This document shows positions 22,800 to 32,658 of a stretch of DNA of 64,000 bases, piece by piece. The position numbers and the translations under genes are program-made. Source of the DNA: Verticillium longisporum (Eukaryota > Ascomycota > Sordariomycetes > Glomerellales > Plectosphaerellaceae); NCBI GenBank assembly GCA_019188255.1, contig JAETXT010000011.1, positions 868,001 through 932,000 of the forward strand. The letters are read 5' to 3'. Each line of letters opens with the position of its first letter. The first letter of the stretch is position 1. The notes under the pieces were generated by a model, which made no database searches, had not been told where the DNA came from, and saw nothing but the letters and a program-made list of their open reading frames with translations.

Positions 22800-25109
22800 A
22801 TGCCGTCCCACCATGAGCCCTTTGCCGCTCTGGGCCCCGTCGACTGGTCCGCCGTGCCCGCCGACGACCTGCCCTCCTTCCTCGCCGACACCTTCGCCTC
22901 GGCCCAGACCATCATCGACTCGATCCCCGTGCCCGCCCCCGTCCAGGCCGCCACCGCCGCCCGCCGCGCCCCCGCCCAGACAGACCCGCCCCAGCCCTCC
23001 GTCGCCCTCAACGCCGCCATGGCCGCCCGCCAGTCCGGCGCCTCCATCAGGACCGCCCAGGACCTCATGAAGGAGTGGAAGGACGTCAAGGTCAACCCCA
23101 AGGACAACCCCCTCGCCATCAACGTCTACAAGCTCGCCGCCAAGGACGGCCGCGGCAGCTGGTTCGCCCGCCGCAGCATCCACGACGGCCTGCCTTTTGC
23201 CACCTGGAAGCTCGGCCTCGAGCGCGAGTTTGCCGAGAGCATCAAGGTCCAGACGGGGCCCGGCGGTGGCAGCATCCGCGGCATCGGCGCCGACCAAAAG
23301 GTCGAGCATCATGTCGTCCGCGACGCCGGCAAGGCCGAAGGTGAGTGAGACCGTCGCCACCTACTGGTCCACACCCACTTACTGGTCCACACTCGAGTAT
23401 CACTGACCCGTCCAGTCTTCCAGCTGTCGGCCCAGTTCCCCGGCCCAACCACGCCGCGCGACTTTGTCACCCTGCTGCTCTCGTCCGACACCGCCGACAC
23501 GAAACCCGTGCCCCACGGTGCCCCGCGCCCGCTGCGCACCTTTATGATCCTGTCAAGGCCGTGCGACCATCCCCAGTGCCCGCCGCGCCAGGGCTACATC
23601 CGCGGCCAGTACGAGTCGGTCGAGATCATCCGCGAGGTGCCCAGCGACAAGCCCAGCGCCATCAAGAGGGCGCGCTCCTCCATCGATGTTGGCGCCGACG
23701 GCTCGCAGCAGAGGCGGGCCGTCGCCGAGGACATGAGCAGGGACGCCGTCCTGCGTGCCGCCACCAAGGTCGCCGCCAGCGATGAGAGCCGGAACCGCGG
23801 CCTCTCCGTGGACAGCGCGCCGGCACGAGACGACGCCGGACACCACGTCGACGCCATGGACGACAAGGGCGACGACAACGACGACGACGATGCGCCGACG
23901 ACCGTCGAGTGGCTCATGGTCACGCGCAGCGATCCCGGCGGCAACGTCCCCCGCTTCATGATCGAGAGGGGCGCCCCTGGCGGCATAGTGAGCGATGCCA
24001 GCAAGTTCCTCAACTGGCTGACGGCCAAGGCCGCCTGCGACTTTGCCGACGATCCCGCGCCGGCCAAGGAGGAGGAGGCCGCCGCCGCCGCCGCCGCCGT
24101 CGATGGTGCCAAGACGGACGCTGTGAAAGCCGAGGAGAGCAAGGCGACGTCAAAATCGCTGGCTTCGACAGCGCCCACAGCCAATCTCGTCCCCGACAGC
24201 GCGGCGCCGCAAGACACGAGTGGAGCAGGGGACCACAGCAATGGCATGGCCAGCAGCAACGGTCTCTACGGCATGATTTCGGGCGCCTTTGGCTACGCGA
24301 CAGAAGCCATGGCCGGTCGCCTTCCCGTCGGCCTGCCCGGCTTCTTCCAGAGCCAGCCCAACAGCAGCGACGAGACGCTGTCGTACAGAAACGCCCGCGA
24401 CGAGGACGACTCGGACTCGCTCAGCACCATCAGCGACACGTCTTCGGTGCGCTCCTTCACATCGGCCATGGAGCGCACGGAGAGCGCGCAGAACGCCCTG
24501 TCGGCCGAGGCGTTGCGCGACGACGCCCTGTCGACACAGTCGTCCGAGTCGCGCAGCCTGCACGCGCCGCTGTCGCACTCAGCGACGCACCACGACAAGG
24601 AGCTCCGCAAGCTCCAGGAGCGGCGCCGCAAGATGCAGGACAAGCTCGACAAGCTGCAGAGCCGCATGACGGCCAAGCGCGCCGACGGCACGCAGTCGAC
24701 GCAGCGCGCCGAGGCGGCCGCCGCGCGGCCCCGCGAAAAGCACGAGCGCGAAGTGGCCAAGCACGAGGAGAAGTACCAGCGCGAGCTGCGACGGCTCGAG
24801 GAGAAGCGCGCACACGATGAGCGCAAGGCCGAGGCGCGCCGCCGCAAGGCCGAGGAGCGCGAGCTCAAGGCCAACGCCGCCATGGAGCTCGACAAGGTCC
24901 GCCAGCAGCGCGACCTCGCCCTCCACGAGGTCGAGCTGCTCAAGGCCCAGGTCGGCGAGCTGCAGGCCCAGAACACGCGCCTCGTCGCCGACATGGGCAA
25001 GCTCGGCAAGGGCATCACGGGGCTCCGCCGCCAGGACTCGGGATGGAGCACAAAGTCGGCGGGTGTCCGGGCGCCCGACAAGGTACCGCAGGCCGCCGCC
25101 TCGTCGTAG
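22800..25109 (+). CDS. DUF3074 START-like domain protein with C-terminal coiled coil
   Basis: Two exons, 22800-23340 and 23416-25109, joined through a 75-bp intron with a GTGAGT donor, give about 744 residues. The N-terminal half matches the fungal DUF3074 (START/SRPBCC-like) family: WFARRS and LPFATWKLGLEREFAESI near residues 120-145, then FQLSAQFPGPTTPRDFVTLLL just after the junction, RTFMILSRPCDH, and VEWLMVTRSDPGGNVPRFM. This fold usually binds hydrophobic ligands, but the ligand of the family is not known to me. An acidic stretch near residue 340 (DDNDDDDAP) splits the domain. After an Ala/Glu-rich linker the C-terminus (about 575-725) is a long charged coiled coil with repeated EKREL- and EERELK-type heptads. 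No signal peptide or membrane span is seen. The ATG at 22800 is preferred because the domain starts soon after it. Confidence 0.87.
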
Positions 25110-26041
25110 CCTCGTCGGTCGCTACTTGAGTGCGAGGGGGGAGGGGACTATAGTCATGGTGATTTTGGGATGAACAACACGGCGTTGGAAAGGCATGGCG
25201 TTTGGGGACTGCAGCGATGACTGAGATTTCTCGTCAGATGGTCGTTTTTCGTTTTTTTGATCTCGACCTTGACGGCCACAATGGAACACTTGGCTACAAT
25301 ATTGATCACTAGGCTGACTGCTGTTACCAAATGCACGGTACACCCCACCGGGCTGTGAATTTCGTGATTTTCCTTGTATAGACCAGTCTCGCAACCAAGA
25401 AGAGAGATCAGGGGCGTGACCCGGCGCTGCCGAATGGCCTCGTAAAACCGGAGCACGAGGACCTTAGACTGCTGTTGATCATGCTTCTTCGCGCTGGAGC
25501 ACACGCGCTTTGAACGAGTTGGTTCCTCGGCCCACCGGTATCAAGAAGCTTCCGGGTTGCCCGGATCGAACTGGCGGGTAGGACGACCAGCTTCCAAAGC
25601 GACTTGTTGGCGCAGCAGATGCGTTGATGTCACGGAATATCAAAACATTTAACTCCACGTCGATTACATCCCAGCGAAGTTTAAATCTGCTTTTGGCGTT
25701 GACCACGTCCTAGGATCCTGTCGTTCCATAATGAGCAGTATGCACCAAGAATTTCAATCGCTCGATGAAAGGCGCCGAAACTAGGCCCAACCCGACGAGG
25801 TGAAGCGGGCGGGCGATTCATAAATCCCCTCGGAGCATACGTCCCTACACGCTTCCTCTCATGACTTTCTCTTTTGTTTTGCATCACCCAAATCGTGCCT
25901 ACAATCTGTCGCAACAGGCTTCGCAGGTATCGATTCCAGCCGGCATCGCCGGAGCACAGAGGCGTGCCAGGAGCCGCTGCTGGTCGGCCCCACTTGGTCA
26001 ATGAGGTCATGAGCCCACATGCCGACCCGTTTCGGTTACGA
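25110..26041. other. Intergenic region upstream of tRNA-Leu
   Basis: Less GC-rich than the flanking genes. No protein gene is supported. It holds the 3' flank of the DUF3074 gene and the 5' flank of the tRNA gene. Minus-strand frames of up to 205 codons show no domain. Confidence 0.45.
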
Positions 26042-26140
26042 GACGAGGTGGCCGAGTGGTTGAAGGCGCAACTTTTAAGCCAATCCCTGATTGCACAGTT
26101 GTATCGTGAGATATCTTGGGTTCGAATCCCAATCTCGTCA
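26042..26140 (+). tRNA. tRNA-Leu (anticodon TAA) with 16-nt intron
   Basis: A full cloverleaf folds. The acceptor stem pairs GACGAGG with TCTCGTC and has A at the discriminator position, as in eukaryotic leucine tRNAs. The D arm is GCC/GGC, the anticodon stem CAACT (26069-26073) pairs with AGTTG (26097-26101), the variable arm is long (TATC/GATA, type II), and the T arm is TTGGG-TTCGAAT-CCCAA. The anticodon TAA lies at 26076-26078, with G37 next to it and a 16-nt intron at 26080-26095, the standard tRNA intron position. Internal promoters are TGGCCGAGTGG (A box) and GGTTCGAATCC (B box). A T5 run at 26151-26155 is the probable Pol III terminator. Serine is less likely because of the A discriminator and the TAA anticodon. 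Confidence 0.93.
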
Positions 26141-26283
26141 TCACACCTTCTTTTTATCTTTTGCACGTCTGCCTGCAATAGCATGACGAGGCCGCTCATC
26201 AAATGGTCGAATGCTGACCTGATATTCAAAATGCAAATTGCTTTGGGCCGCCGAAGAGAACAGCACCGCCCACTGGACGCCTG

Positions 26284-26353
26284 ACGTTTGTCTAGCAAGC
26301 ACCGTCTAACGTTTGTCTAGCGAGCACCGTCTAACGTTTGTCTAGCGAGCACC
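26284..26353. repeat. 25-bp tandem repeat, 2.8 copies
   Basis: Copies of a 25-bp unit starting ACGTTTGTCTAGC, ending 15 bp past the stop codon of the minus-strand Trm732/THADA gene, so in its 3' UTR. Confidence 0.93.
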
Positions 26354-26367
26354 ATGGACCGCAATGT

Positions 26368-29300
26368 CTACCCCAGCAACTCCAGAATCATGCCGTGCAC
26401 CGCCATGTCCGATGCCACACCCTTGAGCTCCGCCGTCAGCGCCCTGAGCTTCTCGGCCTCCCCGCCCTGCCTGGCGACGACGGCCCTCGCGGCCAGCAGA
26501 ACCCGGATGCAGACGGCATAGGCATCCGGCATACCCGTCCACCCGAGCGGTCCGTCCCGTTCCTTCTCGACGTGCTCCTTCAGCGCCTTCACCCCGTCAG
26601 CGGCCCATGCTCCCAGCGCAGCGTCGTCGACGCCGGCAGGGAGGCTCGCGTAGACCCCCGCCCACCGCTGCGCCTCGCGCACCTCGTCGATGTACTGGTT
26701 CTGCTCCTCGACGGCGAACAGCGCGTCGTCAAAGTGGAGCGCCGTCGCGAGCTGCTGGGCCGCCGAGGACGTGCTCGTCAAGCGCTGCGCGACGGCCGCA
26801 TGGAAGGCGGGCAGCTGGCTGTAGGATGACTGCAGGAGCTGCAGGAGGGAGTCGGCTGCGCGAAGCGGGAGCAGAGTCTGGTTGGCCAGGACAGGACGCG
26901 ACGCGAGGGCGGCGAGGGCGCGAACCTCCTCGTCGTCGTCGTTGAGGGCGTCATAGAGGGTGAGGAGCACGGGCATAAGGGCGGGCTCTGAAGAGGGGCA
27001 CGCACAAAGATACGACTTGAGGGATTGAGTTGCTGCGAAGCGCGTATCGAACGGCTGCATCATTAGCTGTGGTGCACGGTATGAATAAGGTCGGAAACAC
27101 ATACCTGGTCTTCATGGCCTGCGGCAGAAATCATGGCTGTCCAGTTCTGGAGAGTATCGAGGGCATGACCTTGGGAGTTTGCGGCCTGACGGAGTGTGGA
27201 CGTTGTCATGATGGAACCACTGAGACGGATGACAGCGTTGGAGAGGCCGGGGTTCAACGACTTGGCGAGAGTCTCGTTCCAGAGGGCCGTCAGGCTAGCA
27301 TCTGACGGAATCAGGTCCAGACGTTTTTGCCCCAGAAGATCATCAATCGTATCGGCGAGGTTTTCCAGGGCTACAATGCGCGGCTCGGGAGCCTCCGCGT
27401 TGGCGCCCACGCCCAAATACACCTTGCACAGCTCGCCACCCAACTCGGGACTCATGATGGCCTGAAACACGACCGGGATGGCCTCCAACATGTCGACCGC
27501 GGCCTCTGGCTTGCTCGATGCCGTGTCGATGGCCTTGAGCGCAAGGAAAGCCACGTCACGGCTCGACGCCGCTTGGTAGACTTCCTGGACCGCAATCTGG
27601 CCGCTTAACAACGCACTGTGAGCATAGCTTGCATAAGCATCTTCTCGTACAATCTCGGCTGGCGTGGTGGCGGTCCCAGATGCAAAGGCAGAGATGACGT
27701 TCAGGATCTCAGCATACGTTGCGTGTGCCTCGGGGCATCGGAGGAAGATCTCGGGAGCCTGTTTGTAGAGGTCGATGACCAAGTCCAACAACGGAGAAGT
27801 GTCCCCTGATACGTGTCAGACCACCTGAATGAGAAAGAGAAAACCAGCATGTGCACTTACTCTGCGCCAGCTCTGGCAAAACATTTGCTAGCTTCTCGAA
27901 GACGTATTTTATGGTGAGTAACACACCGTGCAACCTGTTGGCCTGCGTCAACACCCGTTGCCTTTCAGACCCATCCAAAAGCTCCTGGATAGATTGCAGC
28001 CAGCCGTCATGCAGAAGGAAAGAGCATAGAGCACGAGCTGTCATCTCCCGAACGTGCCACACCGGACTGCCCAGGTACTCAGTGACAAGGCCATACAGCT
28101 CTGCGCGCAAGTCCTCAGGAGGTCCAGCTCGGCGGATAATGTCCAGAGCAGGGAACACAGACTCGGCGGCAATGGTGCCGGTGCTAGGCTTCATGACTTC
28201 CTGTCCGGAACGCAAAAGGTTGAGCAGCACAACCGGGATGATGGGGTACTTGTGGTAATGAACTCGCGAAGCCTTTCCGTCCCAGCCGGCCTCGATAAGG
28301 GTCTTGCTTTCATTCGTGCCGAAGAGGTTGTCAATCAGACTCCTGAGGAGGAGGAGGCCGCTGTTCCGTATCGCCCATCTGCTCGCTCGCTTTAGTGTTG
28401 GTCACTTTGCTTGGGCCTGGGTACTTACACTTCGGCTTTGAGGCAGCCAGCTGCGAGCTCGAGACACTGGGGAATGTGTCGTTCCACCTTGCCCATTTGT
28501 GCAAGGTGGGCGCTTTTGAAAATGTCCTTCAAGCAGTTAAGGGCATGGACTTGGGGTAGGTTGGAGCCGTCAGTCTTAGTGACGCGCGCCTCGCGTTGCG
28601 CAACGTCCGTCAAGTCTGCAATCACGCGATCGAAAGACGGGGATTCCGCATCGGCGGACAGGATGCCAGTGATCATGGAAGGGATACCGGCCGACCGGCG
28701 AGTTGTCGACGCATGGGTGAGGATACACTCCTGGCTTCCCTATATCCTTGTCAGCAATTGACCTAGCATATTGGATCAGCAAACTGACCTTGTACCAGAC
28801 GTCCAGCAGCGTCTCGCCTTCAGGCACCCAGTCAGGCTTTCCTCCAGAGTATTGCACAAGTTGGCAGCACGTGGCAAAAGTCGAAGACACCGTTGAGAAG
28901 GCACCCCTGTGTCGCAAGTTCGTCAATTGATCAAAGGTCAACTGTCCAAAGGCAGAAAATGTGGCGACAGATGGACGTAAATCGCCCTCTCTCGCTTTGC
29001 TTTTCAGTGACACGATCATCGCACGCATGAGATTGCTAAGGCATGTCAGCAGGTCAGGTTTTGAGAAGGCGTATTGGGGACAAACCTAGATTCGTGGATG
29101 GCACGGAAACTGTAGCTCAAGAGGTCTTTAGTATCGAGGCCCTCAATGTCCTCCAGCTCCTGCGGTAGATGGCCCTCTGGCGAGTCATCGCAGAGGACGT
29201 ATGAGACAGTCGCCCAGATGCGCTGGCAGGCTTTTACCAGACGAAACTGTAGGTGGTCCAGAGCCGTGATCTCAGGCTCGGTGTAGGTGGCTTCGCAAAG

Positions 29301-31375
29301 GCTCTCCCACACGAAGCTGATTTCGTTAGCTACTTACAATCGTAAGGTTGAATGGAGTCGTACCGGAGAGAGGCGAAGTAGCCATAGATGGGGGCTTCAA
29401 GAACGGCTTTGCCAAGATCAATTTCTGCGAGAGAGAGCTTGCTCTCCAACAGGTCTACGAGCGAAGCTACCACGAGGAGTCGCTCCTGCTGTTGGCCGTG
29501 GATTCGACTCAGGAGCTCGTACGAGCGAGCAAGGCCATCAGAGTGGTCAGCCCTCGCGGTGCGACGTGTGATATCTTCGGCTCGTCGGAGGAATTCAGTG
29601 ACGGTCCTAATATGGCCCAGGGGACTGATGGCGTCCTTGAAACGAGGCTCAGTGAAGAAGATCATCAGAATCTCGTTACTGATAGCCCTTACATCTTCAA
29701 AGGCGTCCATGACCAGGTCAAAAAGTATCCGTGTCCACGTGGTGTCAAAGGTGCTGAAGAAAGGAACCTCTTCCTCATTGGAATCCCAGACTTTCGAGTC
29801 ATCCAGCTCTATGCGGATGATGAAGAGCGTTGCGCGGAGGATGGAGAAGTGACGCTGATAAGAAGCCGTTGGGATGAGCTCTGACTTGAGGAATTGCAAG
29901 AACCACGCGACGAACTCCTTGTGCTGCGCCAACACGTTCTCGATCCTTTCCTTTGGCCACGCCATTGCCTCCTCAGCAGACGTGCCAACCTTGATCTTGT
30001 TGGCCTTTGGCGTTGTCTTTGGTGGCGCTGCGTCGACCCGATGAAGCGCCTTTTGAAGGAGAGGAATGGCGCCTCGAGCACGCCGGTACATGGCCTTGAC
30101 CTTGCTCAGAAGCTCCATGCGAAATCTAGCGCTGGGGTCTGAGAAGTGGTGAGGGAGGTGCGTCTGCAAGAGACGGAGTGAGGGCTCAAAGAACGGCCTA
30201 GTTGTTGAGTTTGAAGATATGATGAGCGATAACGCCAGTGATCGAACTTCGGACGACGGATGGGACAACACGCTGTCGAGCATAGCTTCCTCGAGGACGA
30301 CTGCAGACTTGGTTTCCGAGGGGACACCGCCTGTCAATGTCAGCATGAGGCCTGAAAGATAGAGTGAAGGAAGCAGTACCAGGTTCATCCACGATTCCGA
30401 CCTTCTTTCCAATTTCCAAGGCATTGAACCTCAGCAAAGCCTGGACATTGACCTCCTCCTCATCGTCTTCACTCGTCACCGATACCGGGTCCAGCTCTTT
30501 CATAATCTCCAGGAACCGCAGAGACCCGGCGCGGTCCTGCTTAAATACAGGGAGGAAGACATAGTTTTTGACGCTATCCAGCAGCATGGGTGCTCTCGTT
30601 AGAGCTTCCTGAAGCCATTCGAGCCATACCTGGACGGTGAACTGTTGGCTGATCTCGCCCTTTGACTTTTGCAGGGCTTGGTAGAGTGTCACAACCAGCT
30701 TGCCCGCGTTGGCACGCATAGTGATCATGCGATGAAAAAGTTGTGCAAATATCGCCCGCCACAGATCCAAATCTGATGACCATACAGTTTGTGCGTGAAC
30801 TCTGCGGTAGCTCTGTCCAATGTCCTCAACGGAGAAGAGCCTCTTGGAAGTAAACTGATCCAAGGCCTTCATGGACGACTTGACCAGAGGTCTTGAGGAC
30901 TTGGGTCCGACGATGGATACCAGGGTATCCAAGATGTTCAACTTGACTGCAGATCCTATCGTTGAGTCGGGGTTCTGGTTGATGAGATTTGGGAGAAGGT
31001 CCAACACAAGCCTCAGGTGCCTATGCGCCTCCACCTCGTTCCACTCGATGAAGAAATTGAAGAGCTTCAAGCTCATCTCCTCCGTGTAGGCCCATTCCTG
31101 GATCTCAGGAAGCTTGGATTTTGTGCACTGAGCCACAAAACCACAGAGCTTGACGCACGAGTTGCCGGATGTCGCTTTCAGCTGGGATGACTTGGCCAAG
31201 AGGTCATCAAATATGCCTTGAGCGGTGCTGTGTTGAGATTAGCGTAAGCGCTCATTGAGTGAATCAAGATTTCTTACGGCATGCGAGAATCATCGGGCTG
31301 TCCCTCCACCCATTTTACTAGGTCTTGCGTGTTGATGAAATTCTCATGAATTGGGCGCTCCAGCGTGGCGTCCAT
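26368..31375 (-). CDS. TRM732: tRNA 2'-O-methyltransferase auxiliary subunit (Trm732/THADA, DUF2428)
   Basis: Large armadillo/HEAT-like protein that in yeast partners the methyltransferase Trm7 for 2'-O-methylation of tRNA position 32 (family knowledge). Nine exons in transcript order: 31375-31278, 31227-30380, 30330-29364, 29316-29086, 29035-28789, 28739-28429, 28378-27861, 27805-27105 and 27054-26368. All joins keep frame and give about 1535 residues, a normal length. The eight introns are 47-55 bp. The DUF2428 hallmark region lies at about 640-910 and includes RSAGIPSMI, HALNCLKDIF and WAIRNSGLLLLRSL; the rest is helical repeat. The third intron is taken as 29363-29317: the alternative donor nearer the acceptor would leave an implausible 21-nt intron, and this choice gives the family-like join ASLR-FVWES. 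The gene is divergent from uL1, sharing a 461-bp promoter region, and its 3' end faces the tRNA-Leu gene 228 bp away. Confidence 0.9.
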
Positions 31376-31836
31376 GATGGTCGAAAATCTTGCCGCTTAC
31401 ACGTGAATTTGGCGTGCAAGTTTGCAGAGGGGGAGAGATTCAGCTCAGACGGACAGACATGAGGAACAGATCTATTGCGAGATCCGGCCTTTTCTGTATA
31501 GAGATATTTCCCAGTTCTTCAGGTCAGCAATCGAGTGCTCAGAGGGTGCTCCAAAAATCCATAGGCCTTCCCATCTTGGCCTGGGTCGCGAATTCTCCTG
31601 CTGTCCCACCAAGCGCTGGCGCTGGCGCTGGTTGATGGAGGGGCAGAGGAGGGGCAGCAATGCACGGACCGTTTCGGCTGGATGACTCAGCCACACGCAC
31701 CACAGGCAAGGCAGAGGGTCGAAAATTGCGGTGCCGTGTCAAAACCCACTGGAATTTTTTGGCCCCTCTTGAACTTCCTCTCCTCCTCAACCCAACGACA
31801 CATCCGTGCTACCAGTTACTGGGAGATATCGCCAAG
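31376..31836. promoter_or_regulatory. Shared divergent promoter region, TRM732 and uL1
   Basis: The 461 bp between two start codons on opposite strands must hold both promoters and 5' leaders. Pyrimidine-rich sequence at about 31760-31800 precedes the uL1 start, as is usual for ribosomal protein leaders in filamentous fungi. I cannot assign specific factor sites. Confidence 0.5.
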
Positions 31837-32615
31837 ATGTCGAGTGAGTGCTCTTGCAGTTCTTTGCATCAACGAACACGACTGACAACCCGACGCAGAG
31901 ATCACGGTTGCCAACGTCCGTACGCAGATCGGCGAGCTTCTGGAGTACTCGACCGAGACCAAGAAGCGCAACTTCCTCGAGTCCGTCGAGCTCCAGATCG
32001 GTCTCAAGAACTATGACCCTCAGCGTGACAAGCGTTTCTCCGGCACCGTCCGCCTGCCCGTGGTCCCCCGCCCCGGCATGACCCTGTGCATTCTCGGTGA
32101 CCAGCACGACATTGATCGTGCCAAGCACGGTGGCATTGACGCCATGTCCGCCGACGATCTGAAGAAGCTGAACAAGAACAAGAAGCTCATCAAGAAGCTC
32201 GCGCGCAAGTACGATGCTTTCGTCGCTTCCGACTCTCTGATCAAGCAGATCCCCCGTCTTCTCGGCCCCGGTCTGTCCAAGGGTACGTTTTCCCTCCTGG
32301 GCTCTGCGCTCACTGCTCTTGTCTTGATCTCTCCAGACTGACCATTTGCGCAGCTGGCAAGTTCCCCACCCCCGTCTCGCACGCCGACAACCTGTCCGAC
32401 AAGATCACCGAGGTCAAGTCGACCATCAAGTTCCAGCTGAAGAAGGTTCTCTGCATGGGTGTCGCCGTCGGCAACGTCGGCATGACCGAGGAGCAGCTCG
32501 TCGCCAACATCATGCTGGCCATCAACTACCTCGTCTCCCTGCTGAAGAAGGGCTGGCAGAACGTTGGAAGCCTTACCATCAAGGCTTCCATGTCTCCCCC
32601 AAGCGCCTGTACTAA
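31837..32615 (+). CDS. 60S ribosomal protein L10a (uL1), with an apparent 1-nt deletion near its end
   Basis: Stalk-base protein uL1 of the large ribosomal subunit. Exons are 31837-31843, 31899-32282 and 32354-32615. The first exon codes only for Met-Ser and one base of Lys, typical of fungal ribosomal protein genes. Conserved segments include [66 protein letters not shown] and [12 protein letters not shown]. The family ends in a conserved RLY. Here the codons AAG CGC CTG TAC TAA (32601-32615) are present but one base out of frame, because the preceding run at 32596-32600 has five Cs where three or six are needed. With one more C the protein is 217 residues, the expected length. As written, the frame runs on to a stop at 32656-32658 with an unrelated tail. 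A consensus error is more likely than a true mutation in this essential gene. Confidence 0.93.
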
Positions 32616-32658
32616 GCGCATTCTCGGCCGGACGGTCCCAGAGTTAGTACTAGGTTAA

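Noticed and set aside
25545..25590. A GGTTCGANNCC-like B box on the minus strand (CAGTTCGATCCGGGC)
   Set aside because: No acceptor stem, A box or anticodon arm could be folded around it.
29317..29338. A 21-nt intron in the Trm732/THADA gene, using the donor GTAAGT just before the acceptor
   Set aside because: Far too short for a spliceosomal intron. The upstream donor GTACGA gives 47 bp and a family-like protein join.
32590..32658. A small intron as the explanation for the uL1 frame problem
   Set aside because: No GT-AG pair of usable length lies between the last conserved codon and AAG CGC CTG TAC TAA; a single missing C explains it more simply.
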